Below, one piece after another: positions 9,201 through 16,969 of a DNA stretch of 20,771 nt (the first letter of the stretch is position 1; every line of letters starts with the position of its first letter). The notes beneath the pieces were generated by a model. The model was not told the origin of the DNA, searched no databases, and saw nothing but the letters and a program-made list of their open reading frames with translations. The position numbers and the translations under genes are program-made. The stretch comes from Pelagophyceae sp. CCMP2097. Taxonomy: Eukaryota; Sar; Pelagophyceae. The DNA lies in NCBI GenBank assembly GCA_026770575.1, contig MU657167.1:689512-710282 (forward strand), given 5' to 3'.

Positions 9201-9961
9201 CCACTTGAGCCTGGACCGGCCGGAGAAACGCAACGCGCTGTCGCTCGCAACGCTCGAGGCGCTGGCCGCGGCGCTCGCAGACGTCAGCGACGCGCGCTGC
9301 GTGCTCCTGGACTCGGCTGCGGCCGGCGCGTTCTGCGCCGGCCACGACGCTCGGGAGCTGCTGCTCGCTCGGGAAAGCGACGCCTCCGCGACGAGGACCG
9401 ACGCCGCTCGGCGCCTCTTCGAGGCCTGCGGGGCGGTGATGCGCTGCCTCCGCGACGCCGACGTGCCCGTCGTCTGCTGCGTCCAAGGGGCGGCGGTGGG
9501 CGCGGGCCTGGAGTTGGTCGCGAACTGCGACATTGCCGTGTGCGACGACGCCGCGACGTTTTCGGCGCCGGGCGTGAGAATCGGCCTTTTCTGCCACTCC
9601 CCCGGCGTCGCTTTGACCCGCGCGGTCGGCGCGCGGCACGCGGCGAAGATGCTCTTCACGGGCGAGGCCGTTGGCGCTGAAGAGGCGCTCCGCATCGGAC
9701 TCGTGGCCGAGGTGACGCCGCGCGGAGCCGCAAACGGCCGCGGCCGCGCAATCGCGAAAAGCATCGCCGCCGCGCCGCCGCGTCCTGCGGCACGGCAAGC
9801 GCGTCCTCCGAAGCGCGGCGGCGCTGGTGCGCGAGGGCGACGGCGAGGGCGCGGCCGCGCTCGCGGCTAAAGCGATGGTCGACGGCCTCGCGACCGCCGA
9901 CGCCGCCGAGGGCCTCGCCGCCTTCCTTGGCAAGCGCGCTCCGGAATGGCCCGACGCGTGA
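6276..9961 (+). CDS. Acyl-CoA synthetase fused to ECHDC3-like enoyl-CoA hydratase/isomerase domain
   Basis: Nine exons (6276-6455, 6613-7125, 7351-7468, 7589-7887, 7968-8045, 8111-8230, 8311-8445, 8635-8762, 8916-9961) give about 870 residues. The Arg-rich N-terminus resembles a mitochondrial presequence. Residues from about 45 to 585 are an AMP-forming acyl-CoA synthetase of the ACSF2 / plant AAE type: P-loop [11 protein letters not shown] (221-231), [31 protein letters not shown] (459-465), [13 protein letters not shown] and [12 protein letters not shown] with candidate catalytic Lys569. After a linker of about 25 residues the same open frame continues into a crotonase domain: [63 protein letters not shown] and, after a frame disruption near 9775, [28 protein letters not shown]. 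This domain matches ECHDC3, including Gly where classical hydratases have the second catalytic Glu. The likely role is acid activation followed by an acyl-CoA step, inferred. Four introns use GC donors and one GA... in detail: GC at 7888, 8446 and 8763, GA at 7469. Confidence 0.85.
6511..6600 (+). repeat. 30-nt tandem repeat, three units, in intron 1 of the synthetase gene
   Basis: Units at 6511-6540, 6541-6570 and 6571-6600 share the core CCCGGAGCGCCGGCGGTCGA. A degenerate fourth unit spans the acceptor site: exon 2 itself begins GCGCCGGCGGTGGTCGAC (6613-6630). The array therefore resembles repeated copies of the intron-exon boundary. Confidence 0.85.
7146..7266 (+). repeat. 24-nt tandem minisatellite, five units, in intron 2 of the synthetase gene
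   Basis: Units start at 7146, 7170, 7194, 7218 (25 nt, more divergent) and 7243. Their shared core is GGGCACGCRTCCGGAGT. They account for about half of the 225-nt intron 7126-7350, the longest intron in the window. Confidence 0.85.
7469..7588 (+). other. GA-AG intron in the synthetase gene
   Basis: The exon ends ...LPMFH plus T (7468) and the next begins GTAACGGG (7589). Together they restore TGT AAC, giving the conserved LPMFHCNGWCFP. The excised 120 nt begins GAGCCG and ends GCTAG. No GT or GC in the correct position produces this motif. Confidence 0.75.
7888..7967 (+). other. GC-AG intron in the synthetase gene
   Basis: The 80-nt intron begins GCCCGC and ends CGTAG|G. It joins HTYGLTE to VYGPA, the invariant family motif. 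The nearest GT donor would insert four residues in the middle of it. Confidence 0.75.
8446..8634 (+). other. GC-AG intron in the synthetase gene
   Basis: The 189-nt intron begins GCAAAA and ends GCCAG|G, joining RDRAKD to [11 protein letters not shown]. The intron contains in-frame stops and no alternative donor restoring the motif. Confidence 0.75.
8763..8915 (+). other. GC-AG intron without stop codons in the synthetase gene
   Basis: The 153-nt segment (51 codons) begins GCGATT and ends GGTAG|G. Removing it yields WGETPCAFVELRAG, the family pattern. It is a multiple of three and stop-free in frame, so retention would simply insert 51 unrelated residues. Confidence 0.65.
9765..9784 (+). other. 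Apparent reading-frame disruption in the ECHDC3-like domain
   Basis: Upstream frame ...AIAKSIAAA and downstream frame [12 protein letters not shown]... both match the ECHDC3 family but differ by one base (net +1). The change falls within a GC-only run (GCCGCCGCGCCGCCGCG). The downstream frame then ends at the natural stop 9959-9961. A sequencing or assembly error in the GC run is the simplest explanation; a real lesion is possible. Confidence 0.7.
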
Positions 9962-10292
9962 CGCGCTTTTATAGCGGCGGCGGCGACCGGCCGAATGACA
10001 GAGTGCTCGACACTAGAGTCTAGAACACAGCACTACAATTGTAACATCTTTCTCAAGCTAATGAACCTTCGGCGACCGGGCCCGACAGACGACCCGAGGC
10101 CCTGCGAAGGGTCCTTTCAACGCCCACCAGTGGCACCAACGCCTTTCAACGCCCACCAAGTGACACCACCGCGCCGCCGCGCACCGTTTCAAGGGTCGCC
10201 GAAAAAAGTAAAAAAAGAGTCAACTGTAGCTAGACGCGTCGCACCTGGCGGCGCGCGCCAAAGTCCGCGGCGCCGCGTGTCGCGCGCCGGCG
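9962..10292. repeat. Intergenic spacer with a 29-nt tandem duplication
   Basis: The 331-bp spacer holds two tandem copies of a 29-nt unit at 10113-10141 and 10142-10170, sharing the core CCTTTCAACGCCCACCA. The stretch 10000-10065 is notably AT-richer than the surroundings. An A-rich run lies at 10201-10216. No gene is seen. Confidence 0.6.
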
Positions 10293-11958
10293 ATGGGGGT
10301 AAGCAAGGATGAGGCGGCCAAGCTGCTGGGCGTCAAGGTGAACGACGCGGCCGAGGTCGTCAAAAAGGCGTATCGAAAAGGTTCGTAATGAGCGGCGTCG
10401 CGGCCTATGCGACGCGGGCGTCGAGCGGCCCCTTTGACGATATGCGGTGCATGCGATCTTGGATGGTGCGAGGGGCGAAAAGCGGGTCCGGCGTCTGGCT
10501 TTTCGGTCCCCTTTTTTCGGTCCCCTTTGCGGCTCGAACGCCCTTCGTTAGCGGCATTGAAGACGCACCCCGACAAGAACACGGCGGACCCGGAGGCCAA
10601 GGCCAAGTTCCAAAAGGTCGCAGAGGCTTACAAGTGTTTGACGGACCCGAACTACGTCGCGGATGAGACTGGCATTTCGGAGGAGGAGCTGCGTAAAGAG
10701 ATGGAGGCAATGTACGAAGAAATGTTCCGACAGTTCAAGATGATGTGCAGAATGACCGGCGTGCCTGCGCCAAAGCCGGAAGTGGCCAGGGCCATGATGA
10801 TGAGCGGTATTATGGACTCGATGGCCGAGGCCGCGGGTGACGAGATGAGCCCAGAGCCCAAAAGCAGCGTCCGGGGGCCTATTCACACGGGCCGTCTCGA
10901 CGCCGCGTTGTAGGCTGCAGGAGCAGATGCGCAACGTCATGGCCTCGATGGCGCAGGACGGCGGGCTGGACGGCGGCGGCGCGGGCCGCGGCGGGAACGC
11001 GTCCATGGAGGCCATGCTCCGCGAGGCTCTGGGCGACCCGGACCTCTTCGACGACGACAGCGACGACTTTGACGACGTCGACGACGACTTTGACGACCTC
11101 ATGGCCGGCGGCGGCGGCGGCGGCGACATGGAGGCCATGCTCCAGATGATGCAGGAGATGGGCGGCGGCGGCTCCGAGGAGGATCTGGCCGCGATGAGGA
11201 TGATGATGGACGGCGGCGGCGACGAGGAAATGTTGATGGAGATGATGATGATGGGCATGGGCGGCGCGGGCGGCGCAGGAGGCCTGTCGGGCCTAGAGGC
11301 CATGATGGCCGGCATGGCCGGGCCGAGCCCGCAGCGGCGCGGCGGCGCGCGGCGCGGAGGGCGCGCCGTGCCCCTGCCGCCGCGCGTCAAGATCGTAAAA
11401 TCGAAACGCGGAGGTGCCAAGAAAAAGAAAAAGGACGTCGGCCGGCGGCCCGCCGGCGACGCCGCCGGCGCCGCGGCGCCTGCCGGCGATGGCTTCGAGG
11501 ACGACGCCGCCGCGCCCGCCGCCAGTGGCGCCTTTGACCTCGGCGACCGCGTCGACGCGCGAAGCGGCGCCGGAAGTCTGCAGACCGAAGCGCGAGCGGC
11601 ATCCGAGGCGGCGCCGGGGGCCCTCGGACGCCGGGCGATAGGTGCGGGGCCTCGTGGGTGAGGTGCGCTTCATGGGCGACGTCCACTATGCCAAAGGCGA
11701 ATGGATCGGCGTCGCGCTAGACGAGTGAGTCCCCCACCTGCGCGGCCGCGGCGCCGAATCCGGAACGTAGGCCCGACGGCAAGAACGGCGGCATCATCAA
11801 AGGAGTACAATACTTCGACTGCGAGCCCAAGCACGGCATCATGGTGAGGCTCCTTGAGGAAGCATGTTGGGGCGCCCACGAGTCCGAGCTTCGAAATACC
11901 AAGACGGCGAATGATCCTCTCCTCGCAGGTACGCCGAGACGAATGCCGAGCCGTGTAG
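10293..11958 (+). CDS. J-domain (DnaJ/Hsp40) protein with C-terminal CAP-Gly domain
   Basis: Six exons (10293-10380, 10552-10868, 10921-11568, 11642-11724, 11771-11843, 11929-11958) give about 412 residues. The J domain occupies residues 1-70: KLLGVKVNDAAEVVKKAYRK is spliced to AALKTHPDKN with the HPD motif that stimulates Hsp70 ATPase. A Met-rich helical region follows, then a Gly/Asp/Met-rich stretch with acidic DDDSDDFDDVDDDFDD, then a basic KSKRGGAKKKKKD patch. The last 65 residues are a CAP-Gly domain: LGDRV, GEVRFMGDVHYAKGEWIGVALDEPDGKNGGIIKGVQYFDCEPKHGIMVR. The usual GKNDG signature reads GKNGG. CAP-Gly domains bind C-terminal EEY/F tails of tubulin and plus-end proteins, so a microtubule-linked co-chaperone is inferred. 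The donor of intron 3 is uncertain: GT at 11551 or GC at 11569; the latter gives a better CAP-Gly spacing. The first acceptor (TAG|C) is the only one here not followed by G. Confidence 0.8.
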
Positions 11959-12251
11959 CTCTTCCATTTGCGGGCGTGGCGCCGCCCACCGAATTTAACG
12001 ACTCTCGGGAGACGACGCCATCTCCCCCGAACCCTGATTCCGTGGGGGCCCAGGAGGCCGCCGGACCGGGCCGCCCGGCCGGATCACTGGCCACAAGAGG
12101 GCTTCACACAAGAAGGGCACAAGATTCATGTGACCTGGAACAAGAACTTGTCACACGATCGCCGAAGAAGTAGCTGTAGATTTCCGGGCCACACGACTCG
12201 GATCGTTCAAGGTTCCGAGCTTTCGATCGAGGTGACGGTCCCGTAACGAGT
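11959..12251. other. Intergenic spacer, nothing recognised
   Basis: These 293 bp separate the J/CAP-Gly stop from the PTOX start. A plus frame around 12100-12160 is open but matches no family I know. No repeats of note. Confidence 0.4.
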
Positions 12252-13576
12252 ATGGTGTGGTTGCTGTTTCTGGCGTGCGCTGCCGACGCGTACGCACCCG
12301 GCGAGGTTGGCCGCGCGCGCCTGCGGCCGCTGGGCGCGCAGCTGGCCGCGCAGAAGCTCTCGAGCCGGACGCGCTCCGACGTCCTGAGCGAGAAGCGTTT
12401 AGCCGAGGCGGAGGTGCTGCGCTTGACGGCCGAGCTCCGCGAAGGTGCCTTTGAGACGAACATGGATGACGGTTTCGCCGACGAAGAGAAAAGCGGCGAC
12501 GGCGACGAATGGACGTGCGTCCTCGGCAGCCCCGCCGTGTGCACCCGACATCCCCCTTTAGGCTACCCGACTTCCACGGCGCGTACGCGCAGCCGAGCGA
12601 CTGGGGTTATTTGATGAAGTCGGCGGGGCAGTACAAGGCCCTCAAGACTTCTACGGGCAGCGGGCCGCCGCCGTCGGCGTTCGTGATTGGCCCGCAAAAC
12701 TTCCTGCGCGAGTTCAAGGAGCTCTACAAGACGATTACGGGCGAATACGATGCCGAAGAGGTGTCGCCGGCGAAGCTTGCCATTTCCAAGTTTAGTCTGG
12801 ACAATGACGCGATCTGGGCCCGCGAAAACGCGCGCGAGGCCGTGGTGACGCCGCTCGTGCTGAAGCTGCCGTACCTCGTCCTCTGCGCGGCGCTGGACGG
12901 CCTCTTCGAAAAACGGCCCATAGCGCGGTTTTGGTTCCTGGAAACTGTCGCGAGAATGCCCTACTTTTCTTATATCTCTATGCTCCACCTCTACGAGTCT
13001 TTAGGATGGTGGCGCCGCAGCGCCTATGCGAAGAAGGTGCACTTCGCGGAGGAGTGGAACGAGTTCCACCACCTGCTGGCCATGGAGGCTTTGGGAGGCG
13101 ACGAGAGGTGGGCGGATAGACTCGTGGCCCACCACGCGGCCATTGCGTATTACTGGGTCCTCGTCGCCATGTGGATCATGTCGCCGAACCTGGCCTACAC
13201 CTTTTCCGAGCTCATCGAGGGCCACGCCGTGGACACTTACGCGCAATTCGTCGATGAGAACGCTGCGGAGCTCGAGAAAATCGCCGCGCCAAAGGTCATC
13301 CGCGACTACTACCTCTACGACGCCTCGTTCGACGACTTCCACACGGACGGCCAATCGCGCTCGAGCGGCGCAAAGCGCGCGAGGCCCCAGTGCGACACGC
13401 TGTTGGATGTCTTCCGTAACATCCGAGACGACGAGGCCGCCCACGTATACACCATGAACGAGTGCACCGACCCAGACGTCAAGCGTGACGCCCCGATGAA
13501 CGAACTCAAGACGGCGGCCGTCATCGCACTCGTCGCCATCCCGCTGGCAATCAACCTCGCCCCGCTCGCCGCGTAG
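12252..13576 (+). CDS. PTOX: Plastid terminal oxidase (plastoquinol oxidase, alternative-oxidase family)
   Basis: Two exons (12252-12514 and 12562-13576; 47-nt GT-AG intron) encode 425 residues. The enzyme oxidises plastoquinol with oxygen at the thylakoid, acting in carotenoid synthesis and as an electron safety valve. The N-terminus MVWLLFLACAADAYAP reads as a signal peptide ending ADA|YAP, the ASAFAP-like junction of complex plastids. Diiron ligands are visible: Glu215 in FLETVARMPY, the ExxH pair Glu255/His258 in NEFHHLL, Glu307 in LIEGHAVDTY, and the second ExxH pair Glu379/His382 in RDDEAAH. HLYESLGWWRR and AHHAAIAYYW are also family hallmarks. The region between the fourth Glu and RDDEAAH carries the extra segment that separates PTOX from mitochondrial AOX. 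A hydrophobic C-terminal tail (IALVAIPLAINLAPLAA) is present. Its stop faces the PheRS gene 207 bp away. Confidence 0.93.
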
Positions 13577-13783
13577 CGCTGCAGACTCCCTTCTGTCCAT
13601 CGGCGCGCGTCCCCCGCAACGCCGCCCACTGTAATCCTGTTTCCATGCCAAAACGGACTGCGGGAAGAGATGCTTACTCGATGCCAAAGAGCCCGCAAGG
13701 TCACCGGCAGTGGCCTCGCAGCCGTAGCCCGAGTCGCGAGCGAGCCTGCGCCGAGGCGGGAGGCGCGTCGACGCGGCGTCCTC

Positions 13784-15464
13784 TTAGGGGAAGACGCAGA
13801 TGGGCGCGTTGCGCCTATTCGTTTCCGCGGTTGCTCGACGCGGGCACCCCGCGTAAAACTATCCCAACAATAAAGCAAGGACCGATCAGAGGGGGGACTC
13901 GCGTGTTGGCAATGTCGGCCTTGTGGCCGAAGAGGTCTCGGATGTTGGAGATTCGGTACTTGATCATCGTCGGACGTTCAAGCGAAAGGCCCCAGGCAAT
14001 CACTCTGACGTTCTCCGGGAGCCCCATGGGCCGGAGCATCTCCGGGCGGAACATGCCAGAGTTGCCCAGCTCGGTCCACTTCTTCAGGTCCGGGTGGTAG
14101 CCGAAGACCTCCATGGACGGCTCGGTGTACGGGTTGAAGGCGGGCTTGAAGCGCAGCTGCGTGATGCCAATCTTGGCGAAAAACGTGCGAATCGTGCCGA
14201 TCAAGTCGCCCAGGGAGAGGTCGTAGTCCGCAACGAGGCCCTCGAGCTGGTGGAACTCGCACAAGTGCGTAGAGTCCATGGTTTCGTTGCGGAAGACGCG
14301 GTCGACAGAAAAGTACTTGACCGGCGTGAAACCGCCCGGCCGGTTGGCCAGCTTGTACAGCATCTGCGACGAGACCGAAGTCGTGTGCGTCCGCAGCAGA
14401 TTCTTCCGCGCCTCCTTTTCCTCAAAGGGGCAGCGGTGGCCGATGGAGCCAGCGCCGCCGGAGACGTGCATCTCCTTGACGCGCTCGTAATACTCTTCTG
14501 GCCACCGCAGCGTCTCCGCGGGCTCCTTGACGAAGAACGTGTCGTGCGCGTCGCGCGCCGGGTGCGACTGCGGCTGGAAGAGCGCATCAAAGTTCCAAAA
14601 CGACGACTCGACCCACCGGGACGTCGGCATCTCTTCAAAGCCCATCCCGATCAATATCTTGCGAAACTCGGCGCGGACCTTGAGGAGGGGCTGGATGTAG
14701 CCGCCGCCGCACTTTTCTCCGACGGCGTTGAAATTGTAATCTTTGAACTGCGCCGTCTCCCACGAACCGTCGCGCAGCGCCTCCACAGTCAAGTCGCCGA
14801 CCTTGCGCACGCGCTCCGCAGCGTATTGAGCGCCGCGGCCCACGGCGTAAAACTTCAGAGTGTTCTTGACGACAAGCTTGCGCCGCGCCAGCGCCTTTTC
14901 CGTCGCCGCGTCAGACGAGCCAGAGGCCTGGATCGCGACGAGGGCCGACCGCGTCTCGTCTTTTGCCACGGCGGCGGCGCAGATGAGGACGTCGCCCTGC
15001 TTCTTGACCCACTTCTCGCGCATCGCCGCGCCGAGGCCGACCTTGGCCTCGTCCTTACCCAAAGCCAACTCGACGGCCGACACCGCGCACCCTTCGGCGC
15101 CCGCCGCCGCCACGACGGCGTAGACGAGGAACTCGGGCGACCCTTTAGCCACGATGCCTAGGGAACGCGCCGTCTGGACGTTTCTGCTGCGCGCCGCGGC
15201 ACCCCCGGCGGCACGCACCTTGGGCCTCTGCCGTCAGCTCAAGCGAGGACCGCGACGCCCTGCGGTGCATATATTGGTTGGGAATCCAGGCGTTTCAGGG
15301 CCTCACTGCTCCATGGTGACAAAGTCGTCTGCCCAAAGCGATTTCAGCACGCCGATCAGGACCTGGTGCTCGACGCCCAACGCAGCCGCCTCGGCGGAAG
15401 AGTCGTCGATCGCGGAACTGACATCCTTCAGCTTCGCGAGGACGTGCGCCTCCAGGTCGGCCAT
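13784..15464 (-). CDS. FARSA: Phenylalanyl-tRNA synthetase alpha subunit, cytosolic type
   Basis: Four exons on the minus strand (15464-15307, 15259-15219, 15157-13903, 13814-13784) encode 494 residues, close to the 508 of human FARSA. With the beta subunit the enzyme charges tRNA-Phe. Visible: the N-terminal winged-helix region (LGVEHQVLIGVLKSL), LELTAEAQGIVAKGSPE rebuilt over the tiny 41-nt exon 2, then the class II core with GMGFEEMPTSRWVESSFWNFDAL (motif 1 region), QPQSHPARDAHDTFF, ARKNLLRTHTTSVSS, DRVFRNE (motif 2), EFHQLEG, TQLRFKPAFNPYTEPSMEV, and the motif 3 region GLPENVRVIAWGLSLERPTMIKY. The last intron (13815-13902) uses a GC donor; splicing it gives GHKADIANTRNAPICVFP, which aligns with the human end GHKVNLQMVYDSPLCRL without gaps. 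A long plus-strand antisense frame is a shadow. Confidence 0.95.
13815..13902 (-). other. GC-AG intron in PheRS alpha
   Basis: On the minus strand the donor is AACAC|GCGAGT at 13902 and the acceptor GAATAG|G at 13815 (88 nt). Reading through it would replace the conserved C-terminus with an unrelated tail ending in the TAG of the acceptor. Confidence 0.75.
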
Positions 15465-15639
15465 ATTCCCCTGCGCGCGCGAGGCCTCGTGGAGCAACCT
15501 CGAGTCCGGCGATTGTCTTTTCAGCGACAAGAAAGAGGGCCGGCGCGCCTCCAAGACCCAAGGGCCCCGTCGTCGCATCCCCGTGCGTTGTCGCGGCGTT
15601 GCGGCTCGGCCGCTCGGCCGCGACGGCGTCGTAGGCGCC
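15465..15639. promoter_or_regulatory. Short divergent promoter region (PheRS alpha / GPN3)
   Basis: Only 175 bp separate the opposing start codons of two core housekeeping genes. No TATA box is seen. Open frames on both strands through this segment look like chance in GC-rich DNA. Confidence 0.45.
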
Positions 15640-16774
15640 ATGCCTTTTGGGATTTTGGCCATTGGGCCTGCCGGCGTCGGCAAGACGACAATGTGCCACG
15701 CGCTCCAGATCCACGGCGAGTGCACCACCCCCTCCACGCCGCCAAAGCCGTACGCACGCTAGCGTAGGCCGCATGCACAAGCGCGGCATTTACGTGGTGA
15801 ACCTGGACCCTGCGGCCGAGTTTTTGCCTTACGAACCAGACGTCGATGTCCGCGAGCTCATCACGGCGGACGACGTCATGCACGAAATGGGCTTCGGGCC
15901 CAACGGCGGCCTGGTCTACTGCATGGAGTACTTGGGGCAGCATCTAGAGTGGTTGGGGGACAAGATCGCTGAGTTTGGCGCCGACGACACTTTGATCTTC
16001 GACTGCCCCGGCCAGCTCGAGCTCTACACGCACGTGCCCGTCATGCCCCGAATCGTCGCCGCGCTGGAGAGCTGGGGCGTGCACATGTGTTCATGTTTCC
16101 TCGTCGACGCAGTCTCGCTCGGTAAGGGCAAGGGCCGAACCGCGCCAGGGCCGAACCGCGCCGGGGCCGCCCGCCCGATGCTCGACCAGGCGCCAAACGC
16201 AAGACTCTAGGCGAGCCGTCCAAGTTCGTGGCGGGATCGCTGGCGGGCCTCTCCGCGATGCTCACGCTGCCCGTCCCGCCCGGCGTCCGCGCCTCCCTCG
16301 CCGCGGCGCGGCCCGGTCCATCGTATGCTGGTAGGTCCCGAACATCACCGTGCTCTCCAAGAGCGACCTCGTCAACGAGGACGACCTCGAAGAATTCCTA
16401 GAGGTCGGTGCACGCGGCTCGTTCATCCGCGGTTGGACAAAGGCACTGTAGGTCGGCTCGGCGGCGGTGTTTTTGAACCGCTGCGAGGCGGACCGCGACG
16501 CGCTGTTCGCGGACGAGGCGCACGCGCGCGTGCGGCAACCGTACCGCAAGCTCACGGCGGCCATTTGCTCCGTCCTCGACGACCACTCCATGCTCTCCTA
16601 CCTCCCCTTTAGCGTCAAGGACGAAGAGTCGGTGCGATTCCCGCGGCCTTTACAAGCGCGCCACGACGCACGTAGGCCGGCACGCTGCTCTCGTTTGCGG
16701 ACCATGTTACGCAGTACGCCGAAAACGCAGAAGTCAACATCCCAAACGACCCAGACGAGCCAGACGAGGACTAA
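15640..16774 (+). CDS. GPN3: GPN-loop GTPase 3
   Basis: Six exons (15640-15721, 15768-16121, 16211-16272, 16335-16403, 16452-16631, 16676-16774) give 281 residues, the usual size of GPN3. These GTPases act in the cytoplasm in assembly and nuclear import of RNA polymerase II. Seen: the P-loop GPAGVGKTT (9-17), VVNLDPAAEFLPYEPDVDVREL, the defining GPN motif in MGFGPNGGLVYCMEYL, DCPGQLELYTHVPVM (G3), FLVDAVSLGEPSKFVAGSLAGLSAM, VLSKSDLV as the G4 (xKxD) motif, and LTAAICSVLDDHSMLSYLPF followed by DEES. The acidic tail ends DPDEPDED. Intron 1 is ambiguous: a GC donor at 15722 with acceptor 15767, or a GT donor at 15720 with acceptor 15762 (exon then starting with C); the first gives a spacing closer to the family. 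All introns are 44-89 nt. Confidence 0.92.
16131..16162 (+). repeat. Perfect 16-nt tandem duplication in GPN3 intron 2
   Basis: AGGGCCGAACCGCGCC occurs twice back to back at 16131-16146 and 16147-16162, inside the 89-nt intron 16122-16210. Confidence 0.85.
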
Positions 16775-16969
16775 CCAACTCCCGAGTCGTCACCCGAGTC
16801 GTCTCCGGCGCCTCAGCGCCGCCCCGCGGCCGCCGCGCCGACGATGCGCGCGCGCCGCGCCGGGGCCGGCACAGACGGGGGCGCTGCTGCAAATTCGCAT
16901 TTTTAGAGAAGGCATCGCTGCTTTCGAAGTCGAGGCGAAGGACTCACCGCTCCGGAGAAGCGCGGTTCG

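Noticed and set aside
8902..9933. Long minus-strand open frame (about 340 codons)
   Set aside because: Arg/Ala/His-rich translation with no motifs, fully antisense to the synthetase-crotonase exon.
10113..10170. CRISPR-like repeat
   Set aside because: Two back-to-back 29-nt copies with no spacers, in a eukaryotic intergenic region.
13923..15161. Long plus-strand open frame (about 410 codons) antisense to PheRS alpha
   Set aside because: It mirrors a strongly conserved gene on the other strand; the GC-rich codon bias removes stops from the antisense frame.
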